A stretch of DNA of 53,879 nucleotides. Origin: Dehalococcoidales bacterium. GTDB taxonomy: Bacteria; Chloroflexota; Dehalococcoidia; Dehalococcoidales; RBG-16-60-22. Position 1 is the stretch's first letter, and each line of letters starts with the position of its first letter. Below are positions 27,201-35,975 of the stretch, piece after piece. The translations under genes and the position numbers were made by a program. The notes under the pieces were generated by a model. It was not told the origin of the DNA. It ran no database searches and saw only the letters and a list, made by a program, of their open reading frames with translations. The stretch is from the NCBI GenBank assembly GCA_002688435.1, contig NZCW01000009.1, forward strand, positions 1 through 53,879. Reading direction: 5' to 3'.

Positions 27201-28394
27201 TATCTCCATAGCCGCCTGAGTCTGGGCGGTAATTTCATTCTTCACCAGGTCGGCCCCGATGAAGCTGCCCACCAGATACCGGCCGGAGCCAGTAACCCCC
27301 ACACCAGCTACATTAATTTTACCCGCGCCATCGAGAAGCAAATTCCGGAAGACCTGCCGCACGGCATCCACTGGTTTCCCCACCGTCATCAGGTAGTTCT
27401 TGGCCAAGATTTCGGTGCCTGACTCATCGAGTATCACTGCCTTGGTGCTGGTCGAGCCAACGTCAACACCGAGATAGCCCGAACACGGCTCCTCTATCCG
27501 CCGCTTTAATCCATTCCCCGGAAGGTCAATGACTTCCAATTTGGGCATTTTAAAATAACGCTGGCGGACACCTGCCTGGGACAACATCGCCACCGACGAA
27601 CTCTTATCCTTGGAGAGCAAGGCTGACCCGATAGACTCAAGGTAAAGATAATCTCCCGGGACGACTACCGACACCTGGTGCCCATTCCGAGCGGAGAGAA
27701 TTTCACCCAATGCTTTGACGATAGCGCTATTAGCGGCAACACCACCGACCAGATAGACTGGCTCTTCAAAAATACCTTTCTTCAGCGAAGCCACCATTCG
27801 GGCAATACTTTCACAGAGCGCGTAAAGCATGGCCGCCACCGGCACACCTTTCTGTTGAAGGTGGATGAGGTCGCTCTTAGCAAAGACGCTGCATCTGGCG
27901 GCGATGCGGGGTGGACTACCTTCACACTTAAGTGCCAAGCTGGCGAAGTCGTCCATGGTGATACCCAGACGGTAGGCCTGCTGTTCCAAAAACCGGCCCG
28001 TACCGGCGGCGCAGAGCGAGTTTGAGATTACCTGCCACGGTTTCCTCAGTCCGTCTTCCAGCCCGATGACCAGCGAACTCTGGCCGCCAATCTGGATGAT
28101 GGTTCGAGCGTCGGGGTGGCGATGCAGGAGCCCGGAAGCAATCGCCAAGGAACTGCTGTACTCCGTCCAGTTGAGCTCCTCGGGGATAACCGTTTTACCC
28201 GAACCAGACACGCCGACGCCGGCAATCTCTCCCGGGTCGAACTCCCCACCCAACCGTTCAAGGAGTGCGTTAACGGCCGTCCTAGGATTGACCGTAATTT
28301 TCTCGGTATCCAGCCGGAATGTCCGGCCACTCCCACCAATGAGCGCCAGCTTGGCACTGACCGAGCCGATATCCACACCTAGAGAGTAACTCAT
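24255..28394 (-). CDS. Fused BadF/HgdC-type activase and 2-hydroxyacyl-CoA dehydratase-related protein
   Basis: About 1379 residues. Residues 1-280 and roughly 300-575 are two ASKHA ATPase domains of the BadF/BcrA/HgdC kind: YSLGVDIGSVSAKLALIG and YLGVDVGSTSTKAVILDESG phosphate loops, with CAAGTGRFLEQQ plus ARCSVFAKSD in the first and CAAGTGSFIDEL plus TRCAAFMGQ in the second, the cysteines that bind a shared [4Fe-4S] cluster. A Cys-rich linker (CQGCDNNCTITRMRI) near 587-605 follows, then a DUF2229-like part (PSVGIPRALLVYDYAPLL) and an HgdB-like dehydratase region to the end. Known activases send ATP-boosted electrons to dehydratases; the substrate of these large fusions is not known. It lies about 40 bp behind the carboxyltransferase gene and is likely cotranscribed. 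Confidence 0.9.
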   Translation of the reverse strand: MSYSLGVDIGSVSAKLALIGGSGRTFRLDTEKITVNPRTAVNALLERLGGEFDPGEIAGVGVSGSGKTVIPEELNWTEYSSSLAIASGLLHRHPDARTIIQIGGQSSLVIGLEDGLRKPWQVISNSLCAAGTGRFLEQQAYRLGITMDDFASLALKCEGSPPRIAARCSVFAKSDLIHLQQKGVPVAAMLYALCESIARMVASLKKGIFEEPVYLVGGVAANSAIVKALGEILSARNGHQVSVVVPGDYLYLESIGSALLSKDKSSSVAMLSQAGVRQRYFKMPKLEVIDLPGNGLKRRIEEPCSGYLGVDVGSTSTKAVILDESGTEILAKNYLMTVGKPVDAVRQVFRNLLLDGAGKINVAGVGVTGSGRYLVGSFIGADLVKNEITAQTQAAMEIDPEADIIEIGGQDSKLVIKRNGVVIDYQMNKACAAGTGSFIDELAEMLGVSVKNGDFARLAFTAPHTMELGTRCAAFMGQAVASAQQEGVSLEVITASLSNSIAKNYLSKVVGHRKLGNSIILTGAVFYNQAVVSAFHQQLEGKTLTVAEHREVSGAIGAALLAKGEVTGRKSKFKGFQKVVDSECVLTMFNCQGCDNNCTITRMRIPGESPVFYGSRCDRYDSIIGQASQATFFDERERLIFREYREGSGGGPSVGIPRALLVYDYAPLLIGFLNGLGVRVVLSRQTTKEVVEQAVELSYADSCFPLKLLHGHVAALSDADFILYPCVIRLGKKDGDENQKYACPLIQASPYIIRQALGLEERLLIPVIDFSRGHAEVINSLAGVAEKLGFGRKQGRKAAILGLKAQQQFDIDRVALGRRLLRQLRESGRLGVVLLARSYMAQDAGANLGIAEKLAQLDVVPVPLDLLPLDLVDPKQYSDRPYWMYESKFIAGTAIAAADESLYGLALTNFGCGPNSFILRVMEDIMGGKPLGQLEIDEHAAEAGIVTRLEAFVDTIKSYARSAKQPETPRRDIYRGASTVINAQKTLLLPRMAPHADVIAAAMEACGVRAQVLPEPDERNLLYSNQVTSGTECLPYRVTLGDFMRYYYENGGDQKNVEGFMTGSYGPCRLGKYAIEQGRVLKEIGFDLPIRTSVSNNAYRDLNLGPDFERLTWNGIVAVDGLQRLLWRVRPYGKEKGSADKLFAEYLGRIADGVRRKENYDVLLRQATAEFSSLVDPTLPPRPLVGINGEIYLRSNRFSNNDLVKVCEDAGLEVIVSPIGEWIKYTSYRNVEDAIKNLNLKKMVASYIKKLVQERDEHRIAGYYRELLDGREPSTAAVLAKSNLYLSPRCGGEAVLSIGSGVEWSERPDFAGVISVMPHGCMPGGIVAAMAEKFGTVYQKPWISLTYDGFLETNNLTRINNFAELIRFCRQEAIEGVLT

Positions 28395-28435
28395 TTTACG
28401 TTGCAAATCTTAACCGGAGGGATTTTTTACTTACC

Positions 28436-29932
28436 CTAAAAATCCGAGGGCTTTTCCACCAACTGGCCGGCTTTAGCCTTGGCGATGAGCTCGTCTTCAC
28501 GCTTAACGTCTTCCAGAGTCTTCGGCTTTACTTCCGGAGGCGGTTCCTCCAGACCGTGCTTCCACTTCAGGAAACGCAGTCCGGTGATGGGATATATCGC
28601 CGCGGTGAGCACATCGCCAATTTCCCGAGTGAAATCCTTAACCATCTCCCTAGCCTTATCCAGCTCTGGCTCCAGTAGATCCGCCGGGCGACAGGTTACC
28701 GGCATCTGCCCCCGCTTGTAAAATTTGAGTACCATTTTCTGCACTTCTGGATCAATAGGCTCCGGTGGCTTACCGTAGAGCCCGTAACAGTAGTCCATCA
28801 CCTGGGTGGACACCAGCTTATACCGGCCGGCCAGCACATTCTGGACGGTCTGAACACCCACAATCTGGCTGGTCGGAGTGACCAGAGGCGGGTAGCCCAA
28901 CTCTTCCCGCACTTTAGGCACCTCGGCGTACACCTCGTTAAGCCGGTGCAAGGCATTGGACTGTCGCAGCTGGGATACCAAGTTGGAAATCATGCCGCCG
29001 GGAGTTTGGTGCACCAGAACATTGGTATCAATCACCGACATCCGAGTAAGGTTCAAAAAATCGCGGTATTTTGGCGCGATGGACTCAATATAATCGCCCA
29101 GTTTCAGCAGGTGGGCCAAGTCTAACCCGAGATCACGAGGGGTTCCTCTCAGTGCTGCCAGAATAGGCTCCACGGCCGGCTCCGAAGAGCGCAGGGCGAA
29201 GGGCGCCAGAGACGTATCAATAATGTCCACGCCAGCCTCCGCCGCCTTGAGACAGGTCATCGCCCCCATACCGCTGGTGAAGTGGGTATGCAGTTGTATC
29301 GGTACTTTGACCGTTTTCTTCAGCGCGGCCACTAGGGTATAGGCGTCATCGGGAGCAAGCAGGCCAGCCATATCCTTAATACAGATGCTATCCGCCCCCA
29401 TCTCCTGGAGGATGTGCGCTTTATCTAGGTAATAACCAAGGGTAAAAACTTTCCCACCCATTTTAGGCTCGGTGAGGGAATAGCAGATACAAAGCTGGGC
29501 GTGTTTCCCGCATTCTTTCACCGCCCTAATAGAAGTCTTCAGGTTACGTTCGTCATTCAGGGCATCAAATATCCGGAAAATATCAATCCCAACCTCCGCA
29601 GCGTGATGGACAAAAGCGATAACCACATCATCGGCGTAGTTGCGGTAGCCAACCAAGTTCTGCCCTCGAAGCAGCATTTGCAGTGGGGTGTCCGGCATTA
29701 GCTTTTTCAGGATACGCGGCCTGTCCCATGGGTCTTCATTTAAAAACCGGCTCGCCACGTCAAAAGTGGCGCCGCCCCATACCTCCATAGAATAAAACCC
29801 CGTCTGGTTCATCTCCTCAGCAATGCCGACCATATCTTCAGTCCGCATACGGGTGGCCAGATTGGACTGGTGCCCGTCACGGAAAGTAACATCGGTGATT
29901 TTGAGCGGATTCTTTTTAGTTACGTTACCCAT
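28436..29932 (-). CDS. Biotin-dependent carboxyltransferase subunit (transcarboxylase 5S / oxaloacetate decarboxylase alpha type)
   Basis: 498 residues. The TIM-barrel opens with LKITDVTFRDGHQSNLATRM (metal-binding Asp), then EVWGGATFDVASRFL, LRGQNLVGYRNYADDVV, FRIFDALNDERNLK, the carbamylated Lys region ICIKDMAGLLAPDDA, and the metal His pair in QLHTHFTSGMG. PGGMISNLVSQL and the C-terminal PycB block are present, but the protein stops without a biotinyl domain, so a separate biotin carrier must exist elsewhere. Such subunits carry CO2 between biotin and pyruvate/oxaloacetate or methylmalonyl-CoA. Start at ATG 29932; a TTG at 29944 is the other option. Confidence 0.9.
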   Translation of the reverse strand: MGNVTKKNPLKITDVTFRDGHQSNLATRMRTEDMVGIAEEMNQTGFYSMEVWGGATFDVASRFLNEDPWDRPRILKKLMPDTPLQMLLRGQNLVGYRNYADDVVIAFVHHAAEVGIDIFRIFDALNDERNLKTSIRAVKECGKHAQLCICYSLTEPKMGGKVFTLGYYLDKAHILQEMGADSICIKDMAGLLAPDDAYTLVAALKKTVKVPIQLHTHFTSGMGAMTCLKAAEAGVDIIDTSLAPFALRSSEPAVEPILAALRGTPRDLGLDLAHLLKLGDYIESIAPKYRDFLNLTRMSVIDTNVLVHQTPGGMISNLVSQLRQSNALHRLNEVYAEVPKVREELGYPPLVTPTSQIVGVQTVQNVLAGRYKLVSTQVMDYCYGLYGKPPEPIDPEVQKMVLKFYKRGQMPVTCRPADLLEPELDKAREMVKDFTREIGDVLTAAIYPITGLRFLKWKHGLEEPPPEVKPKTLEDVKREDELIAKAKAGQLVEKPSDF

Positions 29933-30151
29933 TTCGCAGGTCAACCCCCGCTATCAAAAGTTTGGTCCCAGGAATACCTCCTGGCGATCTGGTAAACTGC
30001 CAAGTTTTATTATAGCACACTTATTTCCGAACAAGTAGCCCCAACCAGAAAGAGCACCGCCCGATTGATTTTTCCCGCCCCTTTCCTATACCATATATTG
30101 ACACTACTTTGGCTAGAGAAGGCAAGACAACCGGGACAAGGAGGAGCATAA

Positions 30152-30718
30152 ATGCCGGAGCACACACCAACCTATGAGGAAGCGTTATCGCTTGTTCAGG
30201 AGTTCAACCAGAGTGAGAGCCTCAGGAAGCACGCCTATGCCGTGGCCGGAGTCATGAGCTATCTGGCGCGGAATATGGGCGAAGACGAGGTTAAATGGCA
30301 GATTGTCGGGCTGGTGCACGACCTTGATTACGAGCGTTTCCCGGAGGAGCATTGCCACAAAACAAAGGAGATTTTAGAAGAGCGGGGCTGGCCGGAGGAA
30401 TACATACGAGCGGCTATCTCTCACGGTTGGGGTATCTGCACTGACATCAAGCCGCAGAGCAACCCGGAGAAGGTGCTCTACGCCATCGACGAACTAACCG
30501 GGTTTATCACCGCCGTAGCGCTGGTCCGACCCTCAAGAAGCGTGGCCGATCTGGAAGCGAAGTCGGTGATGAAGAAATGGAAAGACCGGGCGTTCGCCGC
30601 CAGCGTGGACCGCGCCATAATTGAAAAAGGAGCCGCCATACTGGGTATGGAGCTGCCAGACCTGATTACCGACGTTATCCTAGGCATGCGCGAGGTAGCG
30701 GATCAGCTGGGGCTGTGA
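30152..30718 (+). CDS. HD-domain metal-dependent phosphohydrolase
   Basis: 188 residues. The first His (SLRKHAYAV near 30), the HD pair in IVGLVHDLDYERFPEEH near 52-65, and a later His (AAISHGWGI) and Asp (LYAIDELTGF near 115) match the metal site of the HD superfamily. The substrate is unknown; relatives include nucleotide and cyclic dinucleotide hydrolases. AGGAGGAGC lies before the ATG. It is followed 84 bp later by the split transketolase genes. Confidence 0.85.
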   Translation: MPEHTPTYEEALSLVQEFNQSESLRKHAYAVAGVMSYLARNMGEDEVKWQIVGLVHDLDYERFPEEHCHKTKEILEERGWPEEYIRAAISHGWGICTDIKPQSNPEKVLYAIDELTGFITAVALVRPSRSVADLEAKSVMKKWKDRAFAASVDRAIIEKGAAILGMELPDLITDVILGMREVADQLGL

Positions 30719-30801
30719 CCTTTACCAATCATCAGTTCAGGTCACTCCTGACCAAAAGATTTTATAGAATGCAGCCATCACATTAGAGAAAGGTAATAAC
30801 T

Positions 30802-31647
30802 ATGGCATATGACGAGAAGTTAATCAAAGCGCTGGAGGAGAAAGCGAAGACCTTACGGAGAGATGCCGTGGAGATGATAAAAGCGAGTGAGTCCGGTTGG
30901 ATAGGAGGCTCTTTCTCGCAAGCGGATGTCGTCACCGCGCTGGTATTCCACCATATGAAGCACGACCCTAAAAACCCGCAGTGGGTCGACCGGGACCGGC
31001 TGATTGTCTCCAAAGCCCACTGCTGCGAGACGGTGTACGCCGCCCTAGGTGAAGCGGGCTATTTCCCTAAGAAAGAGTTCGCCAGCTACGGCCAATTCGG
31101 CGCCGTTTTACAAGCCCATACCGAAAGAATCGTACCCGGGATTGAGTATTCCGGAGGGTCACTGGGACAAGGTTTGTCATTCGCTCTGGGAGAGGCCTTG
31201 GCCGCCCGTATCGGGACGCCCAAAGATAAGACAGGAAGGCCGGCACCGCGCTTCCGCGCCTTCTGCATCGTCGGAGATGGGGAAAGCAACGAAGGATAAA
31301 TCTGGGAGGCCATCATGGCGGCGGCCCATTATAAAGTGGGTAACCTGGTGGCTATTGTCGACCATAACAAGTTCCAGTCCTGCGACACCGTAGAAAACCA
31401 GATAAACCTAATGCCCCTGTCGGAGAAATGGCAGGCCTTCGGCTGGGACACCACCGAGATAGATGGCCACAGTTTCCTTGAGATTCTCGGCGCCCTAGAA
31501 AAGGCGGATAAAGCAAAGGACAGACCTTCCGCCATCATTGCCCACACCACTAAATGCAAGGGTGTACCCTCTTTCGAGCATAAAAACCTGCATTTCTGCA
31601 CGCTCTCCGATGAAATGTATGCCGAGGCAATTGAAGCCCTGAAGTAA
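30802..31647 (+). pseudogene. Transketolase N-terminal subunit interrupted by an in-frame TAA
   Basis: One reading frame of 281 codons with a TAA at 31297-31299. Before it the thiamine-diphosphate half reads LRRDAVEMIKASESGWIGG, DRLIVSKAHCCETVYAALG and ASYGQFGAVLQAHTERI, and the ThDP motif FCIVGDGESNEG; right after the stop IWEAIMAAAHYKVGNLVAIV resumes and VENQINLMPLSEKWQAFGWD follows. The family has Gln at the stop position (EGQ-W), so a single C-to-T change, CAA to TAA, explains it. No recoding element is seen and other genes in the window end on TAA, so readthrough is unlikely. If the sequence is right, the gene is broken while its partner is intact. Confidence 0.9.
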
Positions 31648-31702
31648 GAGCATGGTGACCGGAGACCAGCACCAAGCTGAATAACCAACGAGGGAGTAAA
31701 AA

Positions 31703-32671
31703 ATGAAGCGCAACTACGTAATGGAGTCCCTGGGCGAGATGAAAGCCATGTACGCCACCTACAACGAGGCCATGGTGGCTCTAGCCCCTAAAAATGAGAA
31801 CATCGTCCTGCTCTACGGTGATTTCCCCCGTGCCGCCTCCGGAGCGCTTTTTGAAAAAGAGTACCCGGACCGGATTTATGATGTCGGCATTGCCGAGGCA
31901 AACCTGATAACCACTGCCGCCGGCCTGGCCGGAGCAGGGAAGATTCCGTTTACCCACTGCCACAGCATCTTCGCCGTAGGCCGGGCTTACAACCAGATAC
32001 GGCAGAACGTAGCCTTTGACAAACTCAATGTGAAAATAGTCCTCTGCAACTCTGGCATGCTCTGGAACTTCATGGGTGGCTCCCACCAGATTATTGAGGA
32101 GATAGCAGCGCTGCGCGTTATACCCAACCTCGCCCTCGTCTCTCCGGCCGACCCTGTAGAGACAAAGAAAGTCACCCGAGCCGCCGCGGAACATGTGGGG
32201 CCGGTGGCCATCAGGCTGTCTAACCCCCCCGTACCCACCATATTCCAAGAGGACTATCCGTTCGAACTAGGGAAAGCGGTAACCCTAGTGGACGGCGGAG
32301 ACGCCACCATAATTTCCACCGGAATGATGCTAGCAGACGCCCTGGAAGCTACCGCTATTCTGGCCAAAGAGGGCATCAAGACGCGCCTGCTCAATATGCA
32401 CACCATCAAACCGCTGGATGAAGCGGCCGTGATCAGCGCGGCCAGAGAGACCAGCGCCATCGTCACCGTGGAGGATAGCAGCGCCATCGGAGGGCTGGGC
32501 GGCGCGGTGGCCGAAGTAGTGGCCGAGAACTCCCCAGTACCGGTAAAGAGAATCGGCATCAAGGACCGCTTCGGCCAGTCGGGTAAGATTGCCCAACTAA
32601 AAGCGGAATACGAGCTAACGGCCGGCGATATTACCCAAGCGATCAGGGAAGCCGTCAAGAAAAAACGGTAA
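31703..32671 (+). CDS. Transketolase C-terminal subunit
   Basis: 322 residues with the pyrimidine-binding and C-terminal transketolase domains: LLYGDFPRAASGALF, YDVGIAEANLITTAAGLAGA (catalytic Glu of the ThDP pyrimidine site), FTHCHSIFAVGRAYNQIRQN, GVGSHQIIEE-like region (GGSHQIIEEIAALRVIPN), and TVEDSSAIGGLGGAVAEVVA. GGGAG lies 7 bp before the ATG. Paired with the N-terminal subunit it would form a two-gene transketolase (or a related ketol-transferring enzyme); the substrate is not readable. Gap to the preceding frame is 55 bp. Confidence 0.92.
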   Translation: MKRNYVMESLGEMKAMYATYNEAMVALAPKNENIVLLYGDFPRAASGALFEKEYPDRIYDVGIAEANLITTAAGLAGAGKIPFTHCHSIFAVGRAYNQIRQNVAFDKLNVKIVLCNSGMLWNFMGGSHQIIEEIAALRVIPNLALVSPADPVETKKVTRAAAEHVGPVAIRLSNPPVPTIFQEDYPFELGKAVTLVDGGDATIISTGMMLADALEATAILAKEGIKTRLLNMHTIKPLDEAAVISAARETSAIVTVEDSSAIGGLGGAVAEVVAENSPVPVKRIGIKDRFGQSGKIAQLKAEYELTAGDITQAIREAVKKKR

Positions 32672-32745
32672 CACCTCAGTCAAAGCCTCCAGAGACGATT
32701 TCCGAGACCATTTTCAAGTTTACCCGATGTTTTTACCCTTGGAGA

Positions 32746-34617
32746 TTACTTATCCTCCACCGCCCATTGGATACCCAGTTCCCCCAGCTTACCCGGGGAA
32801 GGCACCCCGTTGGGCCATCTCATTGTCTCGTAGTACATCTCCCTAGCTTTCTGGAAAGCCTCTGGGTCCAGCGCCACCTTAAGCGGCCCTGAAGCGTGCG
32901 GAGTGAAGAAACGCAGCGGCATGCTGTCATCCCGGGCGGTAAAGCCTTGACTGAGGTTAAAAACCCGCGCCATATTGGTGGCCCTCTCCCCTACTTTCAA
33001 AATTTCAAATACGGTGGTATTCCAGCCTGTAACCGCCCTAACCAGTCGCGCCGTCCTTTCGAAGCCGACGCGACCCAGCGACATAACAAAGAAACAGCAG
33101 ACGGCGCAGTTCAGGAAGTGTATCCAGTTGGCATAGTGGGCCACCAGTTGCACCTTCGCCGCCGAGAGGTCATCGGCCGGCATTGGCTCCAGTACACCCA
33201 GTGCCTGAATGTCCTCCATCGATCCTGTCATGGAGACATACGCAGTGTCGTGGATATTGTGGCAGTGGTCGGCGCCCGTGGGCGATATAGCATAGCCTAC
33301 CCCCATACCTTGTTTCAGACGGGGCTCGTGCATGGGCAGCTCTTGGCCTTTTATGTGCAAGGCATACCTTTCGGCGCCTTTGCCTATTTTCTTGGCCGCC
33401 CGGGCCACCCCCTCCGCCAATATATCGCCGAGGCCCTCACGCCGCACAATCTGCTCGACCATCTGCACCATGGCTGCGGCATTACCGAAGCGCAGGGCCA
33501 GCCCACCGGTGTCCTGTTCCGTCAGCAAACCGTTTTCAAAGCATTCCATAGCAAAGGCAATAGCCATACCGCAGGAGATGGTGTCCACCCCATAGGCATT
33601 AGCTATTTCATTACCCTTGGAGATGGCTTTCAGATCAGTTATGCCGCAGTTGGAGCCCAAGGCAGCTAACGTCTCATACTCCGGACCTCCGTACTGGGGG
33701 TCCACCGTATAGGGCCCATCCACCTTCACTTCTCGCTTGCACTGGACCGGGCAGGCATAGCAGGCTCGTCTCTTCGCCAGAATAGTCTCCGCCATGGTTT
33801 CACCGGTAATTTTATCGGCATCACCGATGGAACCCAACTGGAAATTACGGGTGGGCAGACCTCCCAGGCCATTCAAGGAATCAACTATCTGGGCGGTACC
33901 AAAGTCCCGCATCCTCTTGACTGATACCGGAGCGTTATCCCTTATCCATCGAGCGATTTCCTGAACGCCGGCCGGATCCGCCAGAGAAAGCGCCTGTGTA
34001 CCCCGGCAAGCGATAGCCTTAAGGTTCTTGGACCCCATCACCGCCCCCATACCCGTCCGGCCTGCCGCCGCGTCCAGATCATTCATCACCGAGGCAAAAC
34101 GCACCAGCTTTTCCCCAGCCGGACCAATCTGGGCTACTTTTATCCGCGTATCACCCAGCTCCTCACAGATGGCATTCTGGCACTCCAGGGTCTTCATCCC
34201 CCAGAGGTGGCCGGCGTCTTTCAGCGAAGCCTCGCCATCTTTAATAAAAAGGTAGACCGGCTTGGTCGCCTTACCTTCAATAACTATGGCATCAAAACCA
34301 GCCATCTTGAGCTCGGCTGCCCAGTAACCCCCGGAATCAGCCTCGCCATAGCCCCCGGTTAGCGGGGACTTAGCGCCCACGCTGTGGCGGCCGCAGCCAC
34401 CGACCGGCACCCCGGTCAGCGGTCCCGCGGCGAAGATAAGTTTATTCTGGGGCCCCAGTGGGTCAACTCCCTTCGGGACTTCCTTAAGCAGAAAGTAGCC
34501 GACAAAGCCCTCGCCGCCGTAATACCGACGGTAAAAGCTCTCTGAAAATTCCTCAGTGGTCAATTTTCCCGAGGAGAGGTCAACCCTCAAAATCTTACCA
34601 TTGTACCCGTGCGGCAT
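32746..34617 (-). CDS. aor: Aldehyde:ferredoxin oxidoreductase (tungsten, AOR family), copy 2
   Basis: 623 residues from the ATG at 34617, which has AGGAGG upstream; the frame extends to 34704 but without a site. Family features are PHGYNGKILRVDLSSGKLTT, EGFVGYFLLKEVPKGVDPLG, cluster ligands RACYACPVQC (Cys-x2-Cys-x3-Cys) with a distal Cys in NCAVCCFFVMSL, and GADHCHNIHDTAY. About the same length as copy 1 and clearly a paralogue. It runs opposite to the transketolase and Ldh2 genes, filling the space between them, so it may serve the same catabolic group by oxidising an aldehyde product; this is inference. Confidence 0.94.
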   Translation of the reverse strand: MPHGYNGKILRVDLSSGKLTTEEFSESFYRRYYGGEGFVGYFLLKEVPKGVDPLGPQNKLIFAAGPLTGVPVGGCGRHSVGAKSPLTGGYGEADSGGYWAAELKMAGFDAIVIEGKATKPVYLFIKDGEASLKDAGHLWGMKTLECQNAICEELGDTRIKVAQIGPAGEKLVRFASVMNDLDAAAGRTGMGAVMGSKNLKAIACRGTQALSLADPAGVQEIARWIRDNAPVSVKRMRDFGTAQIVDSLNGLGGLPTRNFQLGSIGDADKITGETMAETILAKRRACYACPVQCKREVKVDGPYTVDPQYGGPEYETLAALGSNCGITDLKAISKGNEIANAYGVDTISCGMAIAFAMECFENGLLTEQDTGGLALRFGNAAAMVQMVEQIVRREGLGDILAEGVARAAKKIGKGAERYALHIKGQELPMHEPRLKQGMGVGYAISPTGADHCHNIHDTAYVSMTGSMEDIQALGVLEPMPADDLSAAKVQLVAHYANWIHFLNCAVCCFFVMSLGRVGFERTARLVRAVTGWNTTVFEILKVGERATNMARVFNLSQGFTARDDSMPLRFFTPHASGPLKVALDPEAFQKAREMYYETMRWPNGVPSPGKLGELGIQWAVEDK

Positions 34618-34748
34618 GTCTGTCCTCCTAACTACTAATTTTGATACGGGAAAACCAAGACCGACCTTCCCGTCTGCGCTAGCTGCGTAATTTCCGTATA
34701 TCATACCATAAATTACCGGTTTATATCACCACCGCCGGAGCGATCACG

Positions 34749-34777
34749 TTGACAAATCGAAAGAATAGTGCTATTTT
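34749..34777 (+). promoter_or_regulatory. Candidate promoter of the Ldh2-HpcH genes
   Basis: TTGACA at 34749-34754, 17 bp, then TATTTT at 34772-34777; the ATG of the dehydrogenase gene is at 34850. Confidence 0.5.
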
Positions 34778-34849
34778 CAAGACGTCCGCACTATTGACTA
34801 CGCCCAAACCCGTGGGCAAGACCGTAATAGCTAAAGAAAAGGAGGCACT

Positions 34850-35953
34850 ATGGTACAAACAGAAGTCCGTGTAGCCTGGGAACCGCTCAGTGAATTCACC
34901 AAAAAGGTGTTTGTCCAAGCAGGCCTGCCCCCGCAGGACGCTGCCACAGAAACCGGGGCGCTGATATGGGCCAATCTGAGGGCGGTGGACTCCCACGGAG
35001 TCCTGCGGATTCCATGGTATGTGGAAAACATTGACAAGGGCGTGATGAACCCGAAGCCAAACATACGAGTGGAAAAAGAAACACCGGCAACTCTGCTGAT
35101 TGAAGCCGACCGCGCCCTCGGCCCGGTGGTCACCGTCTTCGCCGTAGACCTAGTAATGAAAAAAGCAAAGCAGATGGGCATCGGCTGGGCGATAATCCGT
35201 AATCTGACCCACCAGGGAGCCCTCGGTTACTACTCACAGATGATTGCCGAAAAAGGTATGGCCGGTATTGTTTTCGTCTGTAATCCACCCAACATGGCCC
35301 CCCACGGTGCCCGGGCCCCGGGCGTACCAAACAGTCCCATCGCCATTTCGGCACCGGCGAAGCGCCACCGTCCGCTGAACCTAGACATGGCCACCAGCGT
35401 AGTCGCCGGCGGTAAGCTCTGGCTGGCCGTAGACAAAGGCATTCCTATACCGCTGGGCTGGGCGCTGGACAAGGACGGTAACCCCACCACCGACCCTAAA
35501 AATTACGCCGCCCTCCTGCCGATAGGCGGGCCCAAAGGCTCCGGTCTAGCACTCATGTTTGAGTGCCTGTCCAGCGTCATGGCAGACAATCCCAAGCTGG
35601 AACCATCACTGCTGGGCAGGGTCTCGAAGCAGAAGGCGGATGGGAAATCAGAGGTCAAATGGGAAAAACCGGGGCTAATTCCCACCCATAACCAGAACAG
35701 CGTAGTCGCCGCCATTGATATCAGCACCTTCACCGACCTGAAAAGCTATAAAGAGCATATTGATAACCTCATTGACGGGATAAAAGGCCTGCCTAAAGCC
35801 GAAGGGTTTGATGAGATATTAGTTCCCGGGGAACTAGAGGAAAGGACGTACCTAGAACGCTCTCAGAAAGGCATTCCGCTTCCCGAGGGAACCATCCGCA
35901 ACCTGCGGGGCATCGCCGAGAGGTTTGGCATCAAGCTGCCACCGGGTCTATGA
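34850..35953 (+). CDS. Ldh2-family (malate/lactate/ureidoglycolate-type) NAD(P) dehydrogenase
   Basis: 367 residues, standard for the MDH2/Ldh2 fold, which is unrelated to the Rossmann type. Visible motifs: LIWANLRAVDSHGVLRIPWY (catalytic His in SHG near 50), LIEADRALGPVVTVFAVDL, GWAIIRNLTHQGALGYYSQM, APHGARAPGVPNSPIAISAP, LDMATSVVAGGKL and LPIGGPKGSGLALMFE. The 2-hydroxy acid it oxidises is not certain. AAAGGAGG lies just before the ATG. It is the first gene of a short operon with the HpcH/HpaI aldolase. Confidence 0.93.
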   Translation: MVQTEVRVAWEPLSEFTKKVFVQAGLPPQDAATETGALIWANLRAVDSHGVLRIPWYVENIDKGVMNPKPNIRVEKETPATLLIEADRALGPVVTVFAVDLVMKKAKQMGIGWAIIRNLTHQGALGYYSQMIAEKGMAGIVFVCNPPNMAPHGARAPGVPNSPIAISAPAKRHRPLNLDMATSVVAGGKLWLAVDKGIPIPLGWALDKDGNPTTDPKNYAALLPIGGPKGSGLALMFECLSSVMADNPKLEPSLLGRVSKQKADGKSEVKWEKPGLIPTHNQNSVVAAIDISTFTDLKSYKEHIDNLIDGIKGLPKAEGFDEILVPGELEERTYLERSQKGIPLPEGTIRNLRGIAERFGIKLPPGL

Positions 35954-35975
35954 AAAACGTATCAGGAGGATTTTT

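Noticed and set aside
30802-31647. TAA read as glutamine by recoding
   Set aside because: Many intact genes in the window end with TAA (for example dsrE at 6017 and cobD at 10814), so a recoded TAA is not credible.
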